This document shows positions 42,416 to 50,530 of a stretch of 64,000 nucleotides of DNA, piece after piece. The stretch covers positions 1,612,001 through 1,676,000 of the forward strand of contig JAZKDB010000002.1 in NCBI GenBank assembly GCA_040387755.1. Direction: 5' to 3'. The notes beneath the pieces were generated by a model that saw nothing but the letters and a program-made list of their open reading frames with translations, was not told the origin of the DNA and made no database searches. Positions within the stretch are counted from its first letter, which is position 1; each line of letters starts with the position of its first letter. Both the position numbers and the translations under genes were made by a program. Source of the stretch: Rurimicrobium sp040387755. Lineage in GTDB: Bacteria > Bacteroidota > Bacteroidia > Chitinophagales > Chitinophagaceae.

Positions 42416-44023
42416 ATGATACACTTCGAAATCCCAAAAAATCAATCATCCATCATCAAAGTAATTGGTGTAGGAGGTGGTGGCAGTAATGCTGTTAACC
42501 ACATGTACAACCTCGGCGTAGAGGGTGTAGATTTCTTAATTTGCAATACAGATTCTCAGGCCTTGGAATTGAGTCCTGTACCCAACAAAATTCAACTGGG
42601 TCCACATCTTACTCAAGGTTTGGGAGCAGGTGCAAATCCTGAAATCGGGAAACAGGCGAGTGAAGAAAGCCTTGACGACATCACAAAAATTCTTAAAGTA
42701 AATACCCGCATGGCTTTTATCACTGCAGGTATGGGTGGTGGTACTGGTACAGGTGGAGCTCCAGTTGTTGCTAAAATTTGCAAAGACCTGGATATACTTA
42801 CTGTTGGCATTGTCTCTACACCATTTTCGTATGAAGGTCGTAAACGAATGGCTCAGGCAGAAGAAGGAATTAATAAATTACGTGAGCATGTAGATACTAT
42901 TCTTGTCATTTCGAATGACAAATTGCGTCAGCAATGTGGTAATATGCCCTTCCGTCAGGCATTCGCAAAAGCTGATGACATTTTAGCTACAGCGGCAAAA
43001 TGTATTACTGATGTCATTACTACTACAGGTCAAATCAATGTGGATTTCGCAGATGTATGTACAGTAATGAAAAATGGTGGCGTGGCTATTTTAGGAAGTT
43101 CTGTTGCAAATGGCGAAAACAGAGCGCACATTGCTGTTGAGCAGGCATTAAACTCTCCATTGCTTAATGACAATAATATCAACGGAGCAAAATGGATATT
43201 GTTGAATATCGTTTCGGCCGAAGGCGAACACGAACACACCATGGATGAAGCAGAAGCGATTCAGGCTTATGTACAACAGCAAGCCGGTGACGATTGTGAT
43301 GTTATCTTAGGTATGGGTAACGATTCAAGCCTGGGTGATAACATTGCTGTAACTGTAATTGCTACCGGATTTAATTATAAGCCTGTAGCAGCGCAAATAC
43401 AGGAGCGCAAAAAGGAAGACACTAAAGTTGTTGTTAGCCTTGATAAAGCAACTGTTCCAGTTGCAGCAAGCGTGCCAGTAGCTACAGTTGACCCAATGGC
43501 TCCAACATTAAAAGAAACATCTGAGCCTAAGGAAGACATTGTCAACAACATTGTCAATAATGTTTGGGAGCGTAATCTCACTTTACTTTCAGAGAAAAAA
43601 GATGACGTTGTCACAGAAAGCAAGCCAATCGAATCAACTTCAGGTGAGTTTCAGATTTTCGTAAAAACAGAAGTAGTTGAGGAAGCAAAACCGGTAGAGG
43701 CAAAAATAATGGAACGTGTCTTGAGCGAACATGAGCTGGAAGAAAAGCGCAGATTTGAAGAACAAAAGCGCCAACTGGAAGAACGCGCAGAACGTTTACG
43801 CAATTTGAGTTTCAATGTAAAATCAACTGAGCCAATCGACTCTACTGATATCGAAAATGTTCCAGCCTATTTGCGCAAAGAATTGAATCTTGACAAAGGC
43901 ATAAATTCTTCTGACAAGTTTTACAGCGGCTACACAGTAGGAATGAAGCAGGATGGAGACGAAAGAAGCCAGGCATCAATTAACACGATAAATACATTTT
44001 TAGACGGTAAAAAACCGGATTGA
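42416..44023 (+). CDS. ftsZ: Cell-division protein FtsZ
   Basis: 535 residues. Tubulin-like GTPase: IKVIGVGGGGSNAVNHMY, NTDSQAL, GLGAGANPEIGKQA, AFITAGMGGGTGTGGAPVVAKICKDL (the GTP signature), NFADV-type T7 loop INVDFADVCTVM. The core ends near residue 325; a linker of roughly 170 residues rich in Glu, Lys and Val follows, then ENVPAYLRKELNLDKG, the conserved C-terminal segment typical of Bacteroidota. 75 bases separate it from ftsA, and it is followed by the operon terminator. Confidence 0.98.
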   Translation: MIHFEIPKNQSSIIKVIGVGGGGSNAVNHMYNLGVEGVDFLICNTDSQALELSPVPNKIQLGPHLTQGLGAGANPEIGKQASEESLDDITKILKVNTRMAFITAGMGGGTGTGGAPVVAKICKDLDILTVGIVSTPFSYEGRKRMAQAEEGINKLREHVDTILVISNDKLRQQCGNMPFRQAFAKADDILATAAKCITDVITTTGQINVDFADVCTVMKNGGVAILGSSVANGENRAHIAVEQALNSPLLNDNNINGAKWILLNIVSAEGEHEHTMDEAEAIQAYVQQQAGDDCDVILGMGNDSSLGDNIAVTVIATGFNYKPVAAQIQERKKEDTKVVVSLDKATVPVAASVPVATVDPMAPTLKETSEPKEDIVNNIVNNVWERNLTLLSEKKDDVVTESKPIESTSGEFQIFVKTEVVEEAKPVEAKIMERVLSEHELEEKRRFEEQKRQLEERAERLRNLSFNVKSTEPIDSTDIENVPAYLRKELNLDKGINSSDKFYSGYTVGMKQDGDERSQASINTINTFLDGKKPD

Positions 44024-44050
44024 TTTTCTTTTGATGATTGAGTAAAAATC

Positions 44051-44079
44051 ACGCCTGAATTTTTTCAGGCGTTTTTTTT
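44051..44079 (+). terminator. Terminator of the dcw operon
   Basis: ACGCCTGAA / TTCAGGCGT with a 4-base loop (44051-44072) followed by a T run to 44079; 28 bases past the ftsZ stop. Confidence 0.92.
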
Positions 44080-44243
44080 CGCCAAACGCAGACCCGTATT
44101 CCAGCATTGCAATAACTGAAAATGTTGTATAAATGCGTAATGAAATGTCCCCGTTAAAATAGGTTTCCAGACCTTTTTTGTATTGAGGCACATGAAGCAT
44201 CATCCTGATTTATACTATACACTACGTCTTATATAGATATTCT

Positions 44244-44275
44244 TTTTGTTATTGCACATCTCTTTGATACATTTG
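44244..44275 (+). promoter_or_regulatory. Promoter of the LamG/T9SS-A gene (TTTG-N19-TACATTTG)
   Basis: TTTTTG ends at 44248 and TACATTTG is at 44268-44275: ideal spacing of 19. The leader to the ATG at 44299 is about 17 bases. Confidence 0.8.
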
Positions 44276-44298
44276 TTCATAAAACAAATTGTAAGCCA

Positions 44299-45306
44299 AT
44301 GAAAAAAACACTACTTACTTGCCTATTCATTATTAGTTCTTTATCTATTTTTGCGCAGGTTGACCTCAATAAAGGATTGATGTTATATCTGCCATTTAAA
44401 GGCAGCACACTAGATGCCAGCCCAAACGGCAATCATGCCACTAATTACGGAGCTACACTTACTGCCGACCAATGGGGTAATCCCAATAGTGCTTATCAAT
44501 TCAATGGCACATCCAGCTATATGCGTATCCCTAATGCAAGCACGCTGCAATGTGATACACAAATTACACTCTGTGCGAGAGTGAATGTAAAGGGATTTCA
44601 CAAAGGGCTTTGTTTTGGGAATAATATTATTCAAAAAGGAGATGCAGATTTTAAACTTGGAGGTTATGGACTGAGATTTTCTAGTCCAATCGGAGAATGT
44701 TCCTTTTTTGATTCGAGTAGCCAAAATTATATGGGTTTCATTAATGCAGCCTACCCTTCTTCTCCAACATTCAATACTACTCCATACATAATAAAAGAAA
44801 ACTGGGACTGCCTGGTGTACGTATACGATGGATCTAATGCTAAAATGTACGTAAATGGCATTTTGAGGTTTTCATATCCAAGTACCTCGCTAATTGGCAA
44901 AAATTTAGATGACCTGTTTATAGGTCATCTAAATAGTGCTACCTTCCCTTACTGGTTCAACGGAATAATGGACGAAGTGCGCATATATAACAGAGCGCTT
45001 AACACCTCAGAGATTGATTCAGTCTGCAGTAAATCAAATCCGGAACAAACCGCAATTCGCAAAGTTAAAGAAGCGGAAGCATTGCCCATACTATCCAACC
45101 CCGTAAGCAACGAGTTGATTTTGGGTTTGAACCATAATACTATGGGAGGAACTTTGAACATTATTGATATGTCAGGTAGAAAACTAATGCAGGTGAAAGA
45201 CCTCCGAAACAATACAATTTCTGTAGAAAACCTGGCGGCAGGTATCTATCTTGTAACGTACCAACTCGAAAACATATTGATGCATGTTAAGATGCAGAAA
45301 CAATAG
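44299..45306 (+). CDS. Secreted LamG-domain protein with T9SS type A sorting domain
   Basis: 335 residues. Signal peptide 1-20 (ends IFAQ). LamG/concanavalin-like domain about 25-245: LNKGLMLYLPFKGSTLDASPNGNHATNYGATLT at the start and FNGIMDEVRIYNRALNTSEI at the end. C-terminal domain (ILSNPVSNELILGLNHNTMGGTLNIIDMSGRKLMQVKDL ... LAAGIYLVTYQLE) is T9SS type A. The LamG module is clearly paralogous to the N-terminal module of the protein at 52226-54898. Probably a surface carbohydrate-binding protein (inferred). Confidence 0.88.
   Translation: MKKTLLTCLFIISSLSIFAQVDLNKGLMLYLPFKGSTLDASPNGNHATNYGATLTADQWGNPNSAYQFNGTSSYMRIPNASTLQCDTQITLCARVNVKGFHKGLCFGNNIIQKGDADFKLGGYGLRFSSPIGECSFFDSSSQNYMGFINAAYPSSPTFNTTPYIIKENWDCLVYVYDGSNAKMYVNGILRFSYPSTSLIGKNLDDLFIGHLNSATFPYWFNGIMDEVRIYNRALNTSEIDSVCSKSNPEQTAIRKVKEAEALPILSNPVSNELILGLNHNTMGGTLNIIDMSGRKLMQVKDLRNNTISVENLAAGIYLVTYQLENILMHVKMQKQ
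44903..44934 (+). repeat. 13-bp inverted repeat inside the LamG gene
   Basis: ATTTAGATGACCT, loop GTTTAT, AGGTCATCTAAAT: a perfect 13-base stem within codons for KNLDDLFIGHLNSA. No T run follows. Confidence 0.7.
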
Positions 45307-45330
45307 CATAGTGATTAAATCCGTTTTATG

Positions 45331-45363
45331 AGAGCCGAAGAAACTTTTCTTCGGCTCTTTTTC
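45331..45363 (+). terminator. Terminator of the LamG/T9SS-A gene
   Basis: AGAGCCGAAGAA / TTCTTCGGCTCT with loop ACTT (45331-45358) followed by a run of T, 24 bases past the stop. Confidence 0.9.
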
Positions 45364-45455
45364 TGCACAAAAGGTGGCTTTGATAAGTCGTTCTGTGCAA
45401 TTAACTTCGCAGTAATTCTGCCAATGCCTTTAAAATATTTTACTCATTCCTGTTG

Positions 45456-46562
45456 ATGAATATACTCTGCTTAGTATCCTACAATTTTCTACCAGCCAAA
45501 ATGGGCGGGCAAAAAGGGATAGCCTCTTTTTATGAATTCTATGCAAAAGAACTAAACATTACCTGTGTCACAACACGTAGCAACGACCCTAAAGCAGCAA
45601 ATTATGAAGTACTCAATATTTTGTCAGATTCGGCATTACGTTACATCAATATTGGCTACTTCTTTACTTTAAGAAATCTTATTCGTTCCAAAAACATAAG
45701 TCATCTCCAAATCGAACATCCCTATTACGGATGGTTAGCTGTTTTGCTTAAATGGTTTTGTGGCGTACAATTCATTGTACATTCACACAACATTGAATCC
45801 CTAAGATTTAAAAGTATTGGTAAAAAGTGGTGGCGATTACTATGGCTTTATGAAAGGTGGGTACACCAAAATGCAGATTTTAATCTCTTTATTTCTGATG
45901 AAGATAAAGACTTTGCCCAAAAAAATTATGCCTTAAATAAGGAGAAGTGTATTACTGCAACATATGGAATTGATTGGCCCAAAGCACCTTCGGAGGAAGA
46001 GCAACAACACTGTAAAAAAAGCCTTACCAATCGGTATAAGATAGACTCAGAAACCTTAATGCTGTTTTATAACGGCACTTTCAGTTACAAACCTAATCTT
46101 GATGGTTTACACACTATTTTAGATTCAATTAATCCTATTTTGAGTAGGGAGGGCCTGAAATATGCCATTGTTATTTGTGGCAAAAACATACCCGAAGATA
46201 TCAAAAGACAACAATACCCAAATGTTTTTATTGAAGGATTTGTACCAGACATTTCCATCTACTTCAAAGGGTCAGATATATTTTTAAATCCCGTAATAGA
46301 CGGGGGAGGAATTAAGACAAAACTCGTAGAAGCTTTAGGCTACAACCTTTTTGCCATTTCTTACAAAGATGGGGCAATAGGTATCCCTCAAGACTGTGTT
46401 GAAGACAAGCTCTTTGTTGTCGCCACCCCCCAGGAATTTGTTGAAAAAATCATCGACTTAAAGAATAAAAAACACTCAATACAGCCTAAATATTTTGAGC
46501 ATTTTTATTGGGGCAATATTATTGATCGTGTAGTGACCTTTTTGAAAAAAAAATCGATATAA
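45456..46562 (+). CDS. Glycosyltransferase family 4 protein
   Basis: 368 residues from ATG 45456. GT-B fold: N-terminal NILCLVSYNFLPAKMGGQKGI with the Gly-rich acceptor loop, middle IVHSHNIESLRFKSIGKKWW, and donor domain with MLFYNGTFSYKPNLDGLHTIL, YAIVICGKNIPED, NVFIEGFVPDISIYFKGSDIFLNPVIDGGGIKTKLVEALGYNLFAIS, where GGGIKTKLVEAL is the GT4 nucleotide-sugar motif. Builds a surface glycan at the cytoplasmic face of the inner membrane. A run of six C lies at 46426-46431. Confidence 0.88.
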   Translation: MNILCLVSYNFLPAKMGGQKGIASFYEFYAKELNITCVTTRSNDPKAANYEVLNILSDSALRYINIGYFFTLRNLIRSKNISHLQIEHPYYGWLAVLLKWFCGVQFIVHSHNIESLRFKSIGKKWWRLLWLYERWVHQNADFNLFISDEDKDFAQKNYALNKEKCITATYGIDWPKAPSEEEQQHCKKSLTNRYKIDSETLMLFYNGTFSYKPNLDGLHTILDSINPILSREGLKYAIVICGKNIPEDIKRQQYPNVFIEGFVPDISIYFKGSDIFLNPVIDGGGIKTKLVEALGYNLFAISYKDGAIGIPQDCVEDKLFVVATPQEFVEKIIDLKNKKHSIQPKYFEHFYWGNIIDRVVTFLKKKSI

Positions 46563-46565
46563 AAT

Positions 46566-47213
46566 CTATTCTTTACGGGCAAAAATATACTCTGCAAATC
46601 CCAGTAAATCCCAAAAAACTGGCCCTTCAGGTTTTTTCCCTTTTAAAGCAGAAAGTACAATTTTAAATGGCATTGCAGCTAAAAATGCTGCGTTTCTTCT
46701 CATTCCTGACTTAAGTATAACGAATTCATTTCCAAGCAATGATTTTAATTCTGCAACAGAATATATTCTCACATGTGTATCATCATCATAAAAATTAAGT
46801 GTTCCTTTCATTGATGGCAGTGTAGTACTTTTTTGCCCGGGGTATTCGATATAGATGTGCCCTCCCTTTTTCAATTTAGGTAATAAGCCTTTTATAACTT
46901 CATCTCCATTATGAAGGTGCTCAATAATGTGCGCCATCATAATAAAATCAAAGTAATTATCCGGAATCGCATCAAACTCCAGCTTGGTTAAGTCCATTTC
47001 ATAAAACGCCTTCATCCTGTTGAAATCATTGGCATCATTATTATAGTTTTTATCTAAATCAACACCATGATACTCACAATTTGGGAAAACCTCGACATAC
47101 TTAGACGCTGAATGATTACCTGCACCAATGTCCAGTAATTTAAATTTATTCTGCCCAAAACAACTGTTTAAAAAATAAAACTTTGGTGTACGCTTTTTAA
47201 TGGTATGTAGCAT
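46566..47213 (-). CDS. Class I SAM-dependent methyltransferase
   Basis: 215 residues. Motif I FKLLDIGAGNHSASKYVEVFPNCEYHGVDLD, then FDFIMMAHIIEHLHNGDEVIKGLLPKLKKGGHIYIEYPG (Methyltransf_11-like), all in the N-terminal 130 residues. It is on the strand opposite its neighbours in the glycan cluster, with its stop 3 bases from that of the glycosyltransferase. The substrate is unknown; modification of a sugar is suggested by context. Confidence 0.85.
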   Translation of the reverse strand: MLHTIKKRTPKFYFLNSCFGQNKFKLLDIGAGNHSASKYVEVFPNCEYHGVDLDKNYNNDANDFNRMKAFYEMDLTKLEFDAIPDNYFDFIMMAHIIEHLHNGDEVIKGLLPKLKKGGHIYIEYPGQKSTTLPSMKGTLNFYDDDTHVRIYSVAELKSLLGNEFVILKSGMRRNAAFLAAMPFKIVLSALKGKKPEGPVFWDLLGFAEYIFARKE

Positions 47214-47333
47214 AATATGGAAAACGGCCTGAAAAATGTACAGTAAAAGTAGGGTAAATCAGCAAAACAATCGGTTCTTGTAAATTTAAAGAACCGTCTT
47301 TCTTTAATTAATCTAGATAAAAATCTATTTGTA

Positions 47334-47340
47334 CCCCCCC
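47334..47340. repeat. C7 homopolymer between divergent methyltransferase genes
   Basis: Seven C in an otherwise AT-rich 190-base intergenic region, 63 bases before the ATG at 47404. The only intergenic C/G run of this length in the window. Confidence 0.8.
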
Positions 47341-47403
47341 GAACTTTCTTTAAAAGGAAAGTGAGAAAATTATTTCCTTTTTTCTATCTTCACACACTTA
47401 TTT

Positions 47404-48123
47404 ATGAATCGTAACGGACAGATTTTCACTAATCATTGGACCTCTATATTTTATAATCCACTCTATCTTATTCGCAGTGCATTATACGAAGAAATATGTA
47501 TAAGAAGTGGTTATTTGAAAGGAAGGCTTTTGGATTTTGGTTGTGGTACAAAACCTTATAAACATCTTTTTAATAATGTCGAAGAATACATTGGGCTTGA
47601 CTTTGAAAGTGACAGAGTGAAAGGAGAAAAAACTGAAACAGACATTATTTATGATGGTAAAACAATACCTGCTGATGACAATAGTTTTGATTCAATTTTA
47701 AGCACAGAGGTGTTTGAGCATTTATTCGATTTGCAAGGAGCACTGAAAGAGCTAAACAGAGTGTTAAAGCCAGGAGGTTTAATGCTTTTCACTTGCCCAT
47801 TTTCTTTTGGCGAACACGAATCTCCTTATGACTTCGCCAGATACACTTCTTTTGCATTAAAGAGTATTTTACAGTCTAACGGCTTTGAAATTGTAGAATA
47901 TAAAAAGACTGGGTCACATATTGCAGTAATAATACAATACATCGCTTTGTATATAAATTATATTATAAGCAAAAGCAAACCAATCAAAATTATATTATTT
48001 CCTATACTTATTAGTCCGCTTTTTTTCATGAGCAAATTATTGCATTTTGCTTTACCCATTAAATTTCTTAGAGACGATTTATACCTGAACAATATTGTAC
48101 TCTGTAAAAAAATAAATAAATGA
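47404..48123 (+). CDS. SAM-dependent methyltransferase (Methyltransf_11)
   Basis: 239 residues. GRLLDFGCGTKPYKHLFNNVEEYIGLDFE (SAM motif I and acidic residue after strand 2), DNSFDSILSTEVFEHLFDLQGALKELNRVLKPGGLMLFTCPF, FARYTSFALKSILQSNGFEIVE. The last ~70 residues are strongly hydrophobic (AVIIQYIALYINYIISK, ILFPILISPLFFMSKLL), suggesting attachment to the membrane. Its stop overlaps the next start (ATGA). Confidence 0.87.
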   Translation: MNRNGQIFTNHWTSIFYNPLYLIRSALYEEICIRSGYLKGRLLDFGCGTKPYKHLFNNVEEYIGLDFESDRVKGEKTETDIIYDGKTIPADDNSFDSILSTEVFEHLFDLQGALKELNRVLKPGGLMLFTCPFSFGEHESPYDFARYTSFALKSILQSNGFEIVEYKKTGSHIAVIIQYIALYINYIISKSKPIKIILFPILISPLFFMSKLLHFALPIKFLRDDLYLNNIVLCKKINK

Positions 48124-48878
48124 AATTAGTAAATAAATTTTTGTCTGCAATTGGCCTAAAGCTTTATTCTACGAAGGATGCAAACGTTAGCTTTGCCGAT
48201 ATTGACAATCCGGAATTTTGGGAATTTTATGCCATTGTAAAAGAATATACAATGGTCTCAATACCTAATTTGTATTCTTTGTATAATTCCGCACTATATG
48301 TGGTTAAAAATGGCATAGAAGGCGATTTTGTAGAATGCGGTGTATGGAGAGGCGGCTGCTCAATGATGGTAGCTTTAGTATTCAAAAAATACGGAGTAAC
48401 CGATAGGAAAATATATATGTATGACACCTTTGAGGGTATGCCACCTCCTAGCGAGCAAGATTTTGACTTTAAGAATTCAAAAGCGAAAGATCTGCTTAAA
48501 ATAAAACCTACAAAAGAGAGAAACTCAATTTGGTGTATCGCTGATATTGAAGATGTAAGTGCCAACATTAAACTAACCAAATATGCACTTGATAATTTTG
48601 TATTAATAAAAGGAAAAGTTGAAGATACCTTAAATGAAAATCTACCCAAAAATAAGCTCGCAATCCTGAGATTAGACACTGATTGGTACGAATCTACAAA
48701 AGAAGAGCTAGAAAGATTATATCCCATTCTAATTACAAATGGTGTACTTATAATTGATGATTATGGACATTGGCAAGGCGCTAGACGTGCAGTTGATGAA
48801 TACTTACAAGAAAACGGCATTCATCTTTTGTTAAATCGAGTAGATTACACTTGCAGACTTGCAATTGTTAACCATTAA
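48120..48878 (+). CDS. TylF/MycF-family O-methyltransferase
   Basis: 252 residues. GDFVECGVWRGGCSMMVALVF (SAM loop of the TylF family), IYMYDTFEGMPPPSEQD, LAILRLDTDWYESTKEELERLYPILITNGVLIIDDYGHWQGARRAVDEYL with the metal-binding Asp residues. TylF-type enzymes methylate sugar hydroxyls in antibiotics and, in polysaccharide clusters, glycan sugars. Overlaps the upstream methyltransferase by 4 bases, so it is co-translated. Confidence 0.9.
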   Translation: MKLVNKFLSAIGLKLYSTKDANVSFADIDNPEFWEFYAIVKEYTMVSIPNLYSLYNSALYVVKNGIEGDFVECGVWRGGCSMMVALVFKKYGVTDRKIYMYDTFEGMPPPSEQDFDFKNSKAKDLLKIKPTKERNSIWCIADIEDVSANIKLTKYALDNFVLIKGKVEDTLNENLPKNKLAILRLDTDWYESTKEELERLYPILITNGVLIIDDYGHWQGARRAVDEYLQENGIHLLLNRVDYTCRLAIVNH

Positions 48879-49233
48879 GTTTATGTCTTTGTATAAACAG
48901 CCGTTATAGTAGCACTACTTATTTTCATTAAGGAAGAAAGGCTTTTAATTATTTTGGGGGCGAGCTTTGTGCAAAAGTTGACTATTAGAAAATTTACCGA
49001 AAAGAAAAGATGCATTAAGACTTGAAATACTGGAGTGGCAGCAATTGGATGGCATTTAGCAGAACATCAAAATCCCAAGCTATAAAAATCTACAATAGAT
49101 GAGATGTCGATATCAGATTCTTCTTTATACTTTTTTAATTCCCACCTTATTAATTTATAATACTAGTTTTATTCCCCCCTCCCGTTAAAGCAGATACAAT
49201 TTATTACTTTCGCTCATATTAAAATCCCCAAAG
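48879..49233. other. Non-coding stretch inside the glycan cluster
   Basis: 355 bases with no convincing gene. Short open stretches occur on both strands but are broken by stops, and might be decayed coding sequence. It contains a G5 run (48956-48960), a C6 run (49174-49179) and a TACTTTCG (49205-49212), one mismatch from the -7 consensus, 22 bases before the next gene. Confidence 0.4.
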
Positions 49234-50427
49234 GTGTACATTTTTTTTCAGATTAAAAGATATCTCGAACAAATATTGATGCTTCCATTTGTATTGATGG
49301 GGAAAACAATTGCTTACTTAAACCCTCTAGATGCTCAATATGATATTTTTTTCTTCTTCCCTGGTTTTGCGATTGGCGGAGCGGAAAGGGTAAATGCAGA
49401 AATCATTAAATCTGTTAGCGACAAAAAAGCAATTATCTTTTTTACCAAAAAGTCACCTAATTCCGGTATGCGGCATTTTTTCGAATTGCCTAATATAACA
49501 ATAAGAGAAATAGGTTTTTGGACAGATAATAAATGGTTATACTTGTTCAATTTTATTTATAGGGGAATTTGTTCCACCTATATAAATAAACAAAAAAACA
49601 AACCAATAATTTTCAATGGTCAATCAAATTTCGGGTACAAAATTAGCCCTTATATCAAATCGAGTATAAAAATCATAGAGTTAATCCACATGTACGACCC
49701 TAGATTTACTTGGGTTTGGGCACCATTTATAAAGTACATTGATACTCGGATACTTATTTCAGAAACAATCAAAGAAAAATTCAGATTTTGTTATGAAAAA
49801 AATAAAATCCCCTTAAAGTATTTAGAGTCTATAGTAATTATAGACTACTGTTTAGAATTCTTGCCAGATAAATTAACAAAGAAAAATTTTGACTTCCCGT
49901 TAAAGATATACTATGCGGGTAGGGGGGGGCCTCAAAAAAGGGTTGGTATGATTGTGCGAATAATAGAAAAGTGCCGACAGCTCAATTTACCGGTAGTTTT
50001 TAAGCTAGCCGGCCCCTTTAAAGATGAGCTCCCCAGTGAAATAATTGATAATGATATATATTTAGGCGAAATACAGGGGGGGGGGGATATGTACAAACTT
50101 CACCAGCAAAATGACATTCTTTTAATGACCTCAGCTTGGGAGGGTTTTCCAATCGTCATTATGGAAGCAATGTCATTTGGTTCCATTCCTCTAGTTACAG
50201 ATGTTGATGCTATTCCCGACCACCTTTTTGAATGTCAAAATGCATTCTTACTTGATTCCTCCAAAACTGAGCAAGAAATTATTGGTGAGGCAATTCAAAA
50301 AATAGAATTTATTATAGAAAACAGAAACCTATTATCAAACATTTCAAAGCGAGCTTTTGAGGATGTAACTTCTAAATTTTCTCCTCAAAAATTCAGGAAT
50401 AGATATCGAGAATTACTTTTGAATTAA
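49234..50427 (+). CDS. Glycosyltransferase family 4 protein with G8 and G11 tracts (putatively phase variable)
   Basis: 397 residues from GTG 49234 (ATG at 49279 is the alternative). N-terminal domain DIFFFFPGFAIGGAERVNAEII; donor domain KIYYAGRGGPQKRVGMIVRIIEK, YLGEIQGGGDMYKLHQQNDILLMTSAWEGFPIVIMEAMSFGSIPLVTDVDAIPDHL, which is the GT4 E-x7-E type motif. RGGP is encoded through a run of eight G (49922-49929) and QGGGD through eleven G (50076-50086). Slippage in either would shift the frame and truncate the enzyme before or inside the donor domain. In this assembly the frame is open ('on'). Confidence 0.88.
   Translation: MYIFFQIKRYLEQILMLPFVLMGKTIAYLNPLDAQYDIFFFFPGFAIGGAERVNAEIIKSVSDKKAIIFFTKKSPNSGMRHFFELPNITIREIGFWTDNKWLYLFNFIYRGICSTYINKQKNKPIIFNGQSNFGYKISPYIKSSIKIIELIHMYDPRFTWVWAPFIKYIDTRILISETIKEKFRFCYEKNKIPLKYLESIVIIDYCLEFLPDKLTKKNFDFPLKIYYAGRGGPQKRVGMIVRIIEKCRQLNLPVVFKLAGPFKDELPSEIIDNDIYLGEIQGGGDMYKLHQQNDILLMTSAWEGFPIVIMEAMSFGSIPLVTDVDAIPDHLFECQNAFLLDSSKTEQEIIGEAIQKIEFIIENRNLLSNISKRAFEDVTSKFSPQKFRNRYRELLLN
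49922..49929 (+). repeat. G8 homopolymer inside the glycosyltransferase gene
   Basis: Eight G in codons AGG GGG GGG, in the conserved RGGPQK loop. Confidence 0.9.
50076..50086 (+). repeat. G11 homopolymer inside the glycosyltransferase gene
   Basis: Eleven G spanning codons CAG GGG GGG GGG GAT. It is the longest G/C homopolymer I found in the window, in an AT-rich gene. Confidence 0.92.
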
Positions 50428-50530
50428 AAACCAATTTGAAAACAGCAGAGATGTCTTTCGTCGAAATGAATCATTTTAATTTTACTGAATTACATTCGAT
50501 TGAAATTAAACTATTACACTTTAAAGCATC

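Noticed and set aside
44000..44203. 67-residue open frame on minus behind ftsZ
   Set aside because: It covers the dcw terminator and the 3' end of ftsZ, has no promoter, and its product resembles no family; a gene remnant is possible but unsupported.
49234..50427. Glycosyltransferase as a frameshifted pseudogene because of the poly-G tracts
   Set aside because: The frame is open across both tracts and conserved motifs continue on each side; the tracts are better read as contingency repeats in the ON state.
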